This document shows, one piece after another, positions 1-7,154 of a DNA stretch of 14,432 bases (the first letter of the stretch is position 1; each line of letters opens with the position of its first letter). The stretch covers positions 1-14,432 of the forward strand of contig JACRCS010001064.1 in the NCBI GenBank assembly GCA_016218905.1. The letters are read 5' to 3'. The stretch is from Deltaproteobacteria bacterium (GTDB lineage: Bacteria > Desulfobacterota_C > Deferrisomatia > Deferrisomatales > JACRMM01). The notes beneath the pieces were generated by a model that was not told the origin of the DNA, searched no databases, and saw only the letters and a list, made by a program, of their open reading frames with translations. Position numbers and translations under genes: made by a program.

Positions 1-2051
1 GCTTCTCGGAACCGAGCGTGGATTTGGTAGACGGGGAAGCGGTAGTCGCCGGGAAAGGCCGTCTTGGATCGGGAGGCGAGGAGGCCGAGCGAAGAATGGT
101 CGCCGACGCCCTTGAAGAGCTCACAGAGCGCGAGCGCGTCTTCTTGCGAGCACTCGAGCCCCGCGCAGCGTTTGGCGTACGAGGCGACGAGCTCCCGATC
201 GGCTCCCATGGCCGGGTATTCGCCGGTTTCGTAGTGGCGAAGCGTCCGAGCCAGATCGGCCGCCTGCGCCGAGGCCTTGTGCGCCAGGAGCCGGCGCAGC
301 CCATCCTTGTAGGACTGACGGAGCTTGCGGTCGACCCCCTTGAGCCTTCCCTCCACGTCCGCGCGAAGAAGCGCGCCTGCGCCGCCGCCCAGCGTCTCGA
401 CCGCCCGTTCGACGCGGGCGGGCCCGTCGCCCTGCCCGATCAAAACCTCGATCCAGCCGAGCTCCAGCTCGAGCTCGGCTCGCCTCGGACCTGCATGAAA
501 GTCGAGAGCAGCCTCGAAGTCCTTTCGGGCGAGCTCGAGCTTTCCGGCGTCTGCACGCTTCCGCGCCGAGAGCACGAGGGCCTGGGCGCGCAGCCGCCTC
601 ACCCCGGCGTGAAGGGGTTCGATCCTCTCGGCTCGCTGGAGAAAGCCGAGGCCCTTCCGGAAGACTCCCCGCCGCAGTGCGAGCTCCGCCGCCTCCAGGA
701 GACCGTAGAGGTGATCCGGGAACCTCTTCACGAGCCTCTCAGCCCAGCGGAAGGCGAGCTCCCGGTCTCCGCGGGTCTCTCGCGCCAGACGGATCCCGAG
801 CAGGTAGGCGTCGGGATTACCGGGTTCGAGCTCCAGGGCCCTTTCGAGAGAGAGTTCCACCGTGGCCCACGCGTCCGCGCGCTCGTCCTTCCAGCCGGGG
901 TAGAGCTCGGCGTAGGCCTTGGCGGAATCTTCGGCGATCCGGAGCAGGACCTGGGCCGCGACGCGCTCCTTCGGCAGCGGCATCGGGAAGCGAACCCGCT
1001 CGGAGAGGAGCTCCCGCAGGAAATCCTTCCAGGCGTCTGCCGCCTCATCCCACAAGCCCGCGAGCTCGCATCCGAGCGCGATCGTTCGGGAGAAGCGCCT
1101 GCTGTCGCCGGCGTAGGGCCCGAGCGCTTCCTTGAGCTGGAGCCACAGCTTCGGAGGCACTTTCGCCTTCAGAAAGTGCCAGCGGTTCCAAAGATAGGCG
1201 GCGACGATCCGGTGCAGCATCGGCTCGCCGGGAGAGGCGGCCCGCAAAGACTGAAACGCTCCCAGCGCCGAAGCCGGATCTTTGCGCTTGAGCGCCTGCT
1301 CGATCCCGGCAACGTGCACGGACCACGGCGCGGGGCCTGCGGCCGGCGCCACGGCCTTCAAGAGCTCGGCGCCGAGGTCCCCCACCGGCAGCCCCGGCGG
1401 GATGGCGCGGAAGCATTTGGCAGCCGTCTCCGCGTCCTCACCGGAGCCGGCAGCCAGCCCCCGGAGCAGGAGCTTCCAGTACCGAAACGGCGAGTTGAGG
1501 CCGAGGGGGCGCAACGCCGCCGAGGCCGCTGCGTACGCTCCTTCGTCGTAGGCCGCGAAGGCCTCTCGGACCGCCGCGAGCCCTGCCGAAAACTTCCCGT
1601 TCGGATCCGCCCGCTCCGTCGCCTGCGGGTAGAGCAGGAGGAGGTCGGCGATCAGTGGATCGGCTTCGTCCGGTTCGCCTCCGGGGGGCCGGAGCGCCGC
1701 CAAGGCGGCCTCCCACTGACCCGTGCGAAGGAGGATGTACGCCGCGTACCGGGTGTCGGAGGAGTCTCTTCGGCCCTGAACCCGATCCCGCAAGGGGAGG
1801 AGAGCCGCCGCTTCCTGCCAGAGGCCCTTCCCGGCGAGGTCCCGAATCCTGCCCGAGTAAGCCTGGAAGATGAAGTCGTTCGCCGTCCGGCCGGGGGAGG
1901 CCTTCGCCAACGCCTTGGCTGCCTCGAGCATTGCCTTGAAGTCACCGGCAGCTCTGCAACGTTCCACTTCCGCCGCCAAGGCCTCGCCGGAAAGCTTCTG
2001 CAAATCTGGCTTGTTCGCTTTCGCCTTCTTTGCCCCTTTGCGCTTGCCCAC
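1..2051 (-). CDS. Large TPR-repeat protein, C-terminus cut by window edge
   Basis: An uninterrupted minus-strand frame of at least 683 codons runs from a GTG start at 2051 off the left end of the window. GGAGG lies 4 bases upstream of that GTG. The first 15 residues are Lys-rich (MGKRKGAKKAKANK). The rest is almost entirely helical and rich in Ala, Leu, Arg and Glu. Around residues 390-480 it reads as tetratricopeptide repeats, for example LERALELEPGNPDAYLLGIR followed by a unit ending LVKRFPDH. There is no signal peptide or membrane segment, so it is probably a cytoplasmic scaffold. No enzymatic domain is seen in the visible part; one could lie beyond the edge. It follows the CRISPR remnant, and a 62-bp repeat also found upstream of cas6 lies 76 bases before its start. 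The TPR call is firm for the middle section. The function is unknown, and any CRISPR role is speculation from position. Confidence 0.8.
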   Translation of the reverse strand, partial: MGKRKGAKKAKANKPDLQKLSGEALAAEVERCRAAGDFKAMLEAAKALAKASPGRTANDFIFQAYSGRIRDLAGKGLWQEAAALLPLRDRVQGRRDSSDTRYAAYILLRTGQWEAALAALRPPGGEPDEADPLIADLLLLYPQATERADPNGKFSAGLAAVREAFAAYDEGAYAAASAALRPLGLNSPFRYWKLLLRGLAAGSGEDAETAAKCFRAIPPGLPVGDLGAELLKAVAPAAGPAPWSVHVAGIEQALKRKDPASALGAFQSLRAASPGEPMLHRIVAAYLWNRWHFLKAKVPPKLWLQLKEALGPYAGDSRRFSRTIALGCELAGLWDEAADAWKDFLRELLSERVRFPMPLPKERVAAQVLLRIAEDSAKAYAELYPGWKDERADAWATVELSLERALELEPGNPDAYLLGIRLARETRGDRELAFRWAERLVKRFPDHLYGLLEAAELALRRGVFRKGLGFLQRAERIEPLHAGVRRLRAQALVLSARKRADAGKLELARKDFEAALDFHAGPRRAELELELGWIEVLIGQGDGPARVERAVETLGGGAGALLRADVEGRLKGVDRKLRQSYKDGLRRLLAHKASAQAADLARTLRHYETGEYPAMGADRELVASYAKRCAGLECSQEDALALCELFKGVGDHSSLGLLASRSKTAFPGDYRFPVYQIHARFRE

Positions 2052-2072
2052 CGTGCCTCCGCAACGGGTCCA

Positions 2073-2100
2073 GAGGCCGCGCCCTCATGGCCGCGGCCTC
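2073..2100 (-). promoter_or_regulatory. Inverted repeat in leader of the TPR gene
   Basis: GAGGCCGCG at 2073-2081 and its perfect complement CGCGGCCTC at 2092-2100 form a 9-bp stem with a 10-base loop. It ends 21 bases before the GTG start of the TPR gene. No T-tract follows it in the minus direction, so a leader hairpin or operator is more likely than a terminator. Its function is inferred from position only. Confidence 0.4.
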
Positions 2101-2126
2101 GGAGACTCTAAACGGCGAAGGCGGAG

Positions 2127-2188
2127 CCTGGCAAGGCCCAAGGGGCCGAGCACTCGCCTCGGCGAAGCGGTTCCGGCACGGTTCGGCT
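2127..2188 (-). repeat. 62-bp direct repeat, copy 1 (upstream of TPR gene)
   Basis: This segment matches 3179-3240 at about 56 of 62 positions in the same orientation, with no gaps. Shared blocks include CCTGGCAAGG, CAAGGGGCCG, GCACTCGCCTCGGC and GGTTCGGCT. It lies 76 bases before the start of the TPR gene and about 12 bases past the last CRISPR-like repeat. It contains a short GGCCC-AAG-GGGCC inverted repeat. It could be a dispersed intergenic repeat, a duplicated control region or a small RNA; the sequence does not decide between these. Confidence 0.75.
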
Positions 2189-2198
2189 GCCGGAGTCG

Positions 2199-2293
2199 AT
2201 GGTTCAATCCTTGTTGTCGGGAACTACCCCAACGACGGCCTCACGCAACGGCGCAACGCCAATGGTTTCAACCCTTGTTGTCCTGGAACTACC
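2199..2293 (-). CRISPR. Degenerate two-repeat CRISPR mini-array
   Basis: Two related segments of about 30 bases lie at 2199-2228 and 2262-2293, with equivalent bases 63 apart. That leaves a unique spacer of about 33 bases. On the minus strand both contain GTAGTTCC, then ACAACAAGG, and end in an 8-base handle: GTTGAAAC in the right copy and a decayed ATTGAAC in the left. This is the 3' handle typical of type I and III repeats. The copies differ by two substitutions and two single-base gaps, so the array looks decayed. It lies about 100 bases downstream of a cas6 gene on the same strand. A further GGTTTCA at 2327-2333 keeps the 63-base register and may be a third, almost erased repeat. Confidence 0.6.
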
Positions 2294-2394
2294 TCCTCCA
2301 TCCTCCGTAACTCCCGCGCCTCGCCGGGTTTCAGTACCACATACAACACGAGAGGTCAGGACGGATCCAGCGCTCCGGGACTTGGGCTGCGTTT

Positions 2395-3084
2395 CTAGGG
2401 ACCGCCCAGCGGTTCCACCCACCCGAATCCGTGGCTGGTCGCATGCCCGAACGCGAACCCGGCCGGGAGCACGGCATTCGTCACGAACGTGCCGGATAGG
2501 GCCAGGAGCTCCTGCTCCTTGAAGCGCCGCGGTTCCGCCTTCGCCTCGACAAAGGCCGCGTAGAGCCTGGCCCCGAAGTCGATCTCCAGCCCCCGAAGTC
2601 CCGTCAAAATCTGCGCCACCAGCAGCCGGTCGCGCTCGGAGCGTTGAGCGGCCGGCGCCATCGCGGCGTACTTCGCGTAGTTCTCCTGGTTGAAGAGAAG
2701 GGTAGGGGAACCGAACCGATAGCGGAGGAGCCGGTCCTCGCGGCCGAAGGTTCCTCCCGGCGTCCGGAGAGAAACCTCGGCAATCCGAACCGCTTCCTCG
2801 CCGAGCCGGAGCTCCAGGTCGAGCCACGGCGCGTTCAGGACCTTCTCCGCGGCGTCCAGCCAACCGGCGACGACGCCTCGGCCCCGCCGCCAGCGGTACT
2901 GAACGCGGGGATAGCGGTAGAGCGGGTTCCCGTCGGGATCGTGCTGATGGAAGGAATCGTCCGCCGAAAACGCAGCGGCGAGCGCGCCCCGAAGCTGTCG
3001 CGCCCTCAGAGCCGCCGGACCGGGGACGAGGACATCCCAGGCGAGATCGGCTTCGGCGTAGGGGAGGGTAGCTAAAAGATACAA
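2395..3084 (-). CDS. cas6: Cas6b-type CRISPR RNA endoribonuclease, no other cas gene in view
   Basis: Cas6 cuts CRISPR precursor RNA inside the repeat, leaving the 8-base 5' handle. This 229-residue protein has the usual length and layout of the Cas6b branch. An LRGALAAAF segment lies at 31-39, then SFHQHD at 44-49 with candidate catalytic His46 and His48, then YRYPRVQYRW near 56-65. FNQENYAKY follows near 130-140. A C-terminal region reads ALSGTFVTNAVLP and then a Gly-rich loop GHATSHGFGW at 213-222. The start is TTG at 3084, preceded by GAGGAGGA about 7 bases upstream; no better start is in frame. A decayed CRISPR mini-array lies just downstream on the same strand. No cas1, cas2, effector or other cas gene is in the window. 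The frame is intact and the key motifs are present, so it is probably expressed and not a pseudogene. The family call is confident from motif recognition. Confidence 0.88.
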   Translation of the reverse strand: MYLLATLPYAEADLAWDVLVPGPAALRARQLRGALAAAFSADDSFHQHDPDGNPLYRYPRVQYRWRRGRGVVAGWLDAAEKVLNAPWLDLELRLGEEAVRIAEVSLRTPGGTFGREDRLLRYRFGSPTLLFNQENYAKYAAMAPAAQRSERDRLLVAQILTGLRGLEIDFGARLYAAFVEAKAEPRRFKEQELLALSGTFVTNAVLPAGFAFGHATSHGFGWVEPLGGP

Positions 3085-3178
3085 ACCGGGTCCTCCTCGG
3101 CGAGCTTCAGGTCCAGGTCGCCGTCACCCGCTCCCGCCCCTCCCGGGGCGGCAGGGATCGGCTCAACCTGCTCTGAAA

Positions 3179-3240
3179 CCTGGCAAGGACCAAGGGGCCG
3201 CGCACTCGCCTCGGCAAGGCGATTCCGGCATGGTTCGGCT
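3179..3240 (-). repeat. 62-bp direct repeat, copy 2 (upstream of cas6)
   Basis: This is the second copy of the repeat at 2127-2188, about 90% identical over 62 bases and in the same orientation. It ends 94 bases before the TTG start of cas6, so both copies sit a similar distance upstream of a minus-strand gene. Together they bracket cas6 plus the mini-array. Adjacent bases 3164-3178 carry CAACCTGC and GAAACC, resembling the AACCTGC repeats near 12233-12300. The rest of the 3085-3299 gap holds no gene with a usable start. Confidence 0.75.
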
Positions 3241-3299
3241 TGGCAGGTGAGGACGGGCAGAGGGACACAGAAGCTCCCTCCGAAGAACGAGCTGGGCTC

Positions 3300-3767
3300 C
3301 TACGCGGCGACGCGTGCGCTCAAGTCGGCGACGGCCTTCTCGAGCCGATCGAGGCGCCGTTCGAGGATATCGTGCTCTTCCCGGCGGACGATCACTTCGT
3401 AGAGGCGGTCCATCCGCATGTTCGTCTGGTCGCTCCGGTGCGTGAGGTCGGCTCTCAGTTCGTCGCTCCGGTGCGTGAGCTCGGCTCTCGTTTCGTGGAT
3501 GCCCTGCGTGAGCTCGGCTCTCGTTTCGTCGATGCGCTTTGTGAGCTCGACCCTCAGCTCGTCGATGCGCTTGTTCGTGTCGTCGATGCGCTTGTTCGTG
3601 TCGTCCAGCCGACGGCTCAGGTCGGCCAGATGGCTCGAGACATCGTCGAGCCGTTTGTTCGTAAGCTGAAGGACGGCCTTGATCTCCCGGTTCTCCGCCT
3701 GGATCGCTCCCAGCTCGGGGAGGACCATCTCTTGAAGGGCCCGCTTGATGCTCTCGGTGAAATCCAT
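3300..3767 (-). CDS. Small coiled-coil protein with heptad and 11-residue repeats
   Basis: ATG at 3767 is preceded by AAAGAGGAG about 3 bases upstream. This is preferred over an in-frame start 57 bases earlier, which has no such site. The 155-residue product is nearly all charged helix. Residues 1-35 (MDFTESIKRALQEM and following) form a short N-terminal helix. Residues 57-70 are two near-identical heptads (TNKRIDD, TNKRIDE). Residues 72-115 are four 11-residue repeats, starting RVELTKRIDET and RAELTQGIHET. A final helix (residues 128-150) again looks coiled-coil. There is no signal peptide, membrane segment or catalytic motif. Switching from 7- to 11-residue periodicity suggests a change in supercoil handedness. 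It is likely an oligomerising cytoplasmic protein of unknown role, lying between merR and cas6 on the same strand. Confidence 0.8.
   Translation of the reverse strand: MDFTESIKRALQEMVLPELGAIQAENREIKAVLQLTNKRLDDVSSHLADLSRRLDDTNKRIDDTNKRIDELRVELTKRIDETRAELTQGIHETRAELTHRSDELRADLTHRSDQTNMRMDRLYEVIVRREEHDILERRLDRLEKAVADLSARVAA
3423..3599 (-). repeat. Tandem 21-bp and 33-bp repeats inside the coiled-coil gene
   Basis: Bases 3558-3599 are two 21-bp units encoding TNKRIDD and TNKRIDE. Bases 3423-3554 are four 33-bp units encoding an R-x-E/D-L-T-x-x-x-D/H-E/Q-x pattern. The units are alike in DNA as well as protein, so they arose by tandem duplication and could vary in number between strains. Confidence 0.75.
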
Positions 3768-3814
3768 GGCTCCTCTTTCATCCGCGCGCAGGCGGCGTCC
3801 TTCACGGCTTGACG

Positions 3815-3823
3815 AGCATACCA
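3815..3823 (-). promoter_or_regulatory. Putative extended -10 promoter for the coiled-coil gene
   Basis: On the minus strand TGG-TATGCT reads as an extended -10 element (TGn plus a 4/6 match to TATAAT). It ends 47 bases before the ATG at 3767. No good -35 is seen, as is usual for extended -10 promoters. The wider CCCCATGGTATGCT differs by one base from CCCCATGGTACGCT upstream of the gene at 11854, which supports a shared signal. Confidence 0.4.
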
Positions 3824-3910
3824 TGGGGTCTGAATCCCGGGAAGGTGGAGGCGGCGGGGGTCTCGAGGTGGGCAGCCGTTGCTTCGGCGACGGCAGGGCG
3901 GGGAAACAGA

Positions 3911-3931
3911 ACGGGGCCCGTGGGGCCCCGT
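3911..3931 (-). terminator. Rho-independent terminator after the MerR gene
   Basis: ACGGGGCCC, a 3-base loop and GGGCCCCGT form a perfect 9-bp GC-rich stem. In the minus direction it is followed by TTCTGTTT. It starts 28 bases past the stop codon of the MerR-family gene. This is the best terminator in the window and probably ends the transcript that carries merR, separating it from the coiled-coil gene. Confidence 0.75.
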
Positions 3932-3959
3932 CGGATCGGCGATGTTCGTTGCGTGCCGG

Positions 3960-4343
3960 CTAGGCTTCTTCGAGGATCTTCTTCCGGATCAGCTCGACGA
4001 TCTCGTCGACGGCCTGACGGACGCGCTTGTCGGCGAGGATCTTGTCTTTCAGCTCCCTCTCGGCGGAGTCGGGCTCGAGACCTTCCTCGATCATCCGGCG
4101 GGCTCCCACGAGGGTCATCCCCTTGTGGTTAACGTAGTAGTCGAGCTTTCGGATCTTCCCCAGGCACTCCGAGGTGTAACGCCTCTGGCCTCCATCCGTT
4201 CGAACCGGCTTCAGGAAACCGGGGATCTTCCGTTCCCAGAACCGCAGGGTGTGCGGAGGAACGTCGGTGAGCTCGCTTGCCTCCTTGATCGAGTAGAGTC
4301 TCTCCACGAGGGCCGGTCCCTGTGCCCGTTCTTCCTCATGCAT
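3960..4343 (-). CDS. MerR-family transcriptional regulator
   Basis: The 127-residue product has an N-terminal MerR-type DNA-binding domain. The helix-turn-helix covers residues 17-36 (YSIKEASELTDVPPHTLRFW). The wing RTDGGQRRYT follows at 48-57, and then the second helix pair through EEG at 88. The C-terminal 40 residues are a charged dimerisation helix with no Cys cluster or ligand domain, so no metal or drug sensing can be read from it. The start at 4343 is chosen because GGAGGT lies 6 bases upstream; an in-frame ATG at 4436 overlaps nothing useful and lacks such a site. The gene follows hisG by 103 bases on the same strand and is closed by a strong terminator. Its targets are unknown. Confidence 0.88.
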   Translation of the reverse strand: MHEEERAQGPALVERLYSIKEASELTDVPPHTLRFWERKIPGFLKPVRTDGGQRRYTSECLGKIRKLDYYVNHKGMTLVGARRMIEEGLEPDSAERELKDKILADKRVRQAVDEIVELIRKKILEEA

Positions 4344-4446
4344 TCCGAACCTCCGATCATAGTTAGACGCCGCGAGCGGCAGGAAACTGGCAACTCTACT
4401 CCGCTCCTTGACCGACACTCGCGACTCTAACCTCATTTCGCGCCGG

Positions 4447-5319
4447 CTACAAGACCTTGTTCAAGGAATACTCGATGATCCCGGTCGCCCCCACCTTCAT
4501 GAGCCTCGGAATCAGCTCTCGGACCACCGCCTCCTGGACGACGGTCTCAACGCTCAACCAGTCCGAACGATAGAGGTGCGCGACCGTCGGTGCCTGAAGA
4601 CTGGGAAGCATCGTGGTAATCTCGTCGAGCCGTCCGGAGGGGACGTTCATCTTCAGGCCTACCATCCCATCGGCTTGGAGCGCGCCTTGGAGGAGCAGGG
4701 CCACCTGATCGATCTTCTCGCGCTTCCAGGGGTCGTTCCACGCTGCATGGGAGGCGATGAGCTTGGTATTCGTCACGAGCAGCGTCTCGATGATGCGCAG
4801 TCCGTGGGCCTTGATCGTCGAGCCGGTCTCCGTCACCTCTACGATCGCGTCGCAGAGGCCTTCTACTACCTTCGCCTCGGTCGCTCCCCAGGAGAACTCT
4901 ACTTCGACCGGGATGCTCCGGTCCGCGAAGTACCGTTTCGTGAAGTTCACGAGCTCGGTGGCGATCTTCTTGCCGGCGAGATCCTCGGGCCGGCGGATAT
5001 CGCTGTCGCCCGGGACCACGAGGACCCACCGCGCCGGACTCGTCGAGGTCTTCGAGTAGACGAGGTCGCAGACTTCCACCACGTCCGATTCGTTCTCGAG
5101 GATCCAGTCCTTGCCCGTGAGGGCGAGGTCGAGCACGCCGCTCTCCGTGTGCCGGCTCATCTCCTGCGCTCTCACGAGGGAGAGGCGCAGATCCGGGTCG
5201 TCTACGGAGGGGAAGTAGTTGCGCGAGCTGGTCCGGATCTTCCAGCCGGCCTTCCGGAAGAGCTCGATGGTGGCTTCTTCGAGGCTTCCCTTGGGGATGC
5301 CGAGCTTGAGAAGGCTCAT
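4447..5319 (-). CDS. hisG: ATP phosphoribosyltransferase, long form
   Basis: HisG joins ATP and PRPP to give phosphoribosyl-ATP, the first and feedback-controlled step of histidine synthesis. The 290 residues match the long form. The N-terminal lobe begins [20 protein letters not shown]. The PRPP-binding loop reads [14 protein letters not shown] near residues 161-174. About 75 C-terminal residues form the ACT-like regulatory domain that binds histidine in long-form enzymes, so no HisZ partner is expected. Its ATG lies inside the hisI stop (ATGA, 4-base overlap), which indicates translational coupling. It is the fifth gene of the gspLMN-hisIG run; merR follows after 103 bases. All expected regions are present. 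Confidence 0.95.
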   Translation of the reverse strand: MSLLKLGIPKGSLEEATIELFRKAGWKIRTSSRNYFPSVDDPDLRLSLVRAQEMSRHTESGVLDLALTGKDWILENESDVVEVCDLVYSKTSTSPARWVLVVPGDSDIRRPEDLAGKKIATELVNFTKRYFADRSIPVEVEFSWGATEAKVVEGLCDAIVEVTETGSTIKAHGLRIIETLLVTNTKLIASHAAWNDPWKREKIDQVALLLQGALQADGMVGLKMNVPSGRLDEITTMLPSLQAPTVAHLYRSDWLSVETVVQEAVVRELIPRLMKVGATGIIEYSLNKVL

Positions 5320-5699
5320 TTCTTGTACACCTCCGCCGGGTCGAAGACGGGAGCTCCTTCAACCAGCCATCGGCCTCCGTCGAACCGGCGGTGAAAGCAC
5401 GAACGGTGACCGGTGTGGCAGGCGGCGCCGCCGACCTGCCTCACCTTGAGGAGCAGCGCGTCCGAGTCACAGTCCAGGCGCACCTCGCTCACTTCCTGGA
5501 CGTGGCCGGAGGACTCGCCCTTCATCCAGTAGGCATTTCGGGAACGGCTGTAGAACCAGGCTTTGCCGGTCTCGACCGTCCGCCGGTACGCCTCTTCGTT
5601 CATGTAGGCGAGCATGAGCACCTCGCCCGACGACTCGTCCTGCACGATGGCGGGCACGAGTCCGCCCGCCTTCGCGAAATCGATCTCTAGCACGATCAC
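5316..5699 (-). CDS. hisI: Phosphoribosyl-AMP cyclohydrolase
   Basis: HisI opens the adenine ring of phosphoribosyl-AMP, the third step of histidine synthesis. The 127-residue protein is the single-domain type, without a fused HisE pyrophosphohydrolase. The metal-binding signature DCDSDALL (residues 76-83) and the paired cysteines in [12 protein letters not shown] (from residue 93) are intact, as is [18 protein letters not shown] upstream. The start is GTG at 5699, with AAGGAG 4 bases before it. A second GTG two codons later has a 10-base spacing and is an alternative. The gene begins 16 bases after the gspN stop and overlaps hisG by 4 bases, so it is probably read from the secretion-gene promoter. 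HisE must be encoded elsewhere. Confidence 0.95.
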   Translation of the reverse strand: MIVLEIDFAKAGGLVPAIVQDESSGEVLMLAYMNEEAYRRTVETGKAWFYSRSRNAYWMKGESSGHVQEVSEVRLDCDSDALLLKVRQVGGAACHTGHRSCFHRRFDGGRWLVEGAPVFDPAEVYKK

Positions 5700-5715
5700 C
5701 TCACTCCTTGAATGG

Positions 5716-6606
5716 TCAGCGAACCGCTACCGCTTGGGTAAGCAGGATGGATCCCAGACTGCCTCCCAGGCGGGAGGTGTAGGTGCCGTCGGAGCTCTGC
5801 GCCGCTGGCAGGAAGGCGAAGAGGAGCCCCAGGTCTCTCAGTGCCTTGTCGTCGGGCCGGAGCGAGAGCGTACCGTACACCGGGTTGGAGGGAAACGGCG
5901 CCCCGAGGCCGATCGTGCCTGTCAGGCGGATGTCCAGGTTGCCTCCCTCGAACTTCACGGTCTCCAAGTCGATCCTGCCGTTGCGGGCCACGAGGTGGAG
6001 ACGCCCCTTGCCCAGAGAGACGCCGGGCAACGGCATCCCGGCCATGTTCCCGGGCCCCAGCTTCGCGTCCTCGACGCTCGCCTCGATAGTGCCGGCGAAG
6101 CTCGGTTTCTCGAAAGTCCCGAGATTCGCCTCCAGGGTCCCCTTGGAGAGCCCGCGCAGCCCCAAGGCGGCGAGGTCGGGAGAGAAGGGAAGCCTCCGGA
6201 GGTCGATCCCGTCCCAACTGGCCTCGATCGTCCGGGGGCCCGCCAGCGGCCAGAACGCCTTCAGACTGCCGCCCGAGGTGTTGGCCTTGAGCACGACCGC
6301 CAGCTGCGCCCGGAGCAGCCTGGCCAGGGAGAGGTGGACGGTGGCGTCCCGGAACTCGAGCCTCCTGTCGGGGGCGTTGACCGGAGCGATCATGAGGCTC
6401 TGCGCCCGCAGGCCCGCCAACAGCTCCGGTCCGAGGCCCTCGAAGCGGGCCTCCATGCCTCGGGCGCGAAGGCTCGCACCCAGGGTGCGGGCGAGCTCGG
6501 GGTAGGGGAAGAGGGCTCGGAACGCCACGGCGAAGATCACGAGGCCGAGGGCGGCACAGCCGATCGCGGGCAGGACCCAGCGCTTCCGAAGGAAAACGGG
6601 ATGCAT
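5716..6606 (-). CDS. gspN: Type II secretion system protein GspN
   Basis: The 296-residue product has a short cytoplasmic N-terminus, one membrane helix at about residues 10-31 and a long, beta-rich periplasmic domain. The later part carries repeating strand patterns such as [15 protein letters not shown] and [21 protein letters not shown]. This matches the GspN family found with gspL and gspM in deltaproteobacteria-like genomes, where GspN is an accessory inner-membrane part of the type II secretion machine. Its ATG begins directly after the gspM stop codon (TAG then ATG), so the two are coupled. The call rests on topology, fold-like repeats and position as the third gene after gspL and gspM. 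Confidence 0.8.
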   Translation of the reverse strand: MHPVFLRKRWVLPAIGCAALGLVIFAVAFRALFPYPELARTLGASLRARGMEARFEGLGPELLAGLRAQSLMIAPVNAPDRRLEFRDATVHLSLARLLRAQLAVVLKANTSGGSLKAFWPLAGPRTIEASWDGIDLRRLPFSPDLAALGLRGLSKGTLEANLGTFEKPSFAGTIEASVEDAKLGPGNMAGMPLPGVSLGKGRLHLVARNGRIDLETVKFEGGNLDIRLTGTIGLGAPFPSNPVYGTLSLRPDDKALRDLGLLFAFLPAAQSSDGTYTSRLGGSLGSILLTQAVAVR

Positions 6607-7152
6607 CTAACTCCTCACGACGGATTCGTAAGCCGATACCTGAAAGTTGACGTCCAAGAGGTTCTTGCTCTCCGGGCGCTGATGGATCTGGAGCTGCCGA
6701 ATGCGGAGGTACCCGGGCGCGCGCTGGGCGTCCCTGGGATTCGCGAGCTCGTAGAGGTAGCCCACCAGATCCTGGAGCGTGATCTGCTCCATCTTGATCT
6801 GGACGGCGTTCTCCTGGTAGTAGCGCGTCGCCTCGCCTCCCTTGGCGCGCATCTGGGAGATCTTGTCCCGGAGCTTCTGCCGGATGGCGATATTCTCCAG
6901 GTAGGAGAGCACCGAGACGTTCTGGCTCTGCTGCAGGCGCTGCTCGGTCGCGGCGTTCGCCCGCTGGAGATTCGCGTACTTCTGCGCGAGCTCCTGGATC
7001 TCCCTGAGCTCCGTCTGCTTCGCCTGAACCTTCCGGTCGAGCAGCGCCAGGTGCTTGTGCGCGGGCTCCCAGAGCGCGATCCAGAAGAGGAACGCGGCCA
7101 CGAAGGCGCCGCCGAGGCCGAGAAGCACCCTTTCCCGAGGAGAGAACCGCAC
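6607..7152 (-). CDS. gspM: Type II secretion system protein GspM
   Basis: This 181-residue protein has the GspM layout. A positively charged start (MRFSPRERV) leads into one membrane helix at about residues 9-28. A periplasmic coiled coil covers about 35-75 (for example KQTELREIQELAQKYANLQ), and a small ferredoxin-like domain ends it. GspM binds GspL and helps anchor the secretion ATPase platform to the inner membrane. The start is GTG at 7152, with AGAGG five bases upstream inside the end of gspL; the genes are 2 bases apart. Sequence similarity within this family is low, so the call relies on layout and on its place between gspL and gspN. Confidence 0.82.
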   Translation of the reverse strand: MRFSPRERVLLGLGGAFVAAFLFWIALWEPAHKHLALLDRKVQAKQTELREIQELAQKYANLQRANAATEQRLQQSQNVSVLSYLENIAIRQKLRDKISQMRAKGGEATRYYQENAVQIKMEQITLQDLVGYLYELANPRDAQRAPGYLRIRQLQIHQRPESKNLLDVNFQVSAYESVVRS

Positions 7153-7154
7153 GC

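Noticed and set aside
18..2111. Long plus-strand open frame of 697 codons
   Set aside because: It is antisense to the TPR gene. Its translation is Pro/Arg/Gly/Leu-rich without domain-like order, while the minus strand gives TPR repeats and a good ribosome site.
4344..4446. Promoter for merR (TATGAT just upstream of the gene)
   Set aside because: TATGAT is a 5/6 match, but it lies only 15 bases before the ATG. The transcript would start within the ribosome site, and no -35 is properly spaced.
4408..5394. Plus-strand frame of 328 codons
   Set aside because: It is antisense to hisG and hisI, with no domain recognised.
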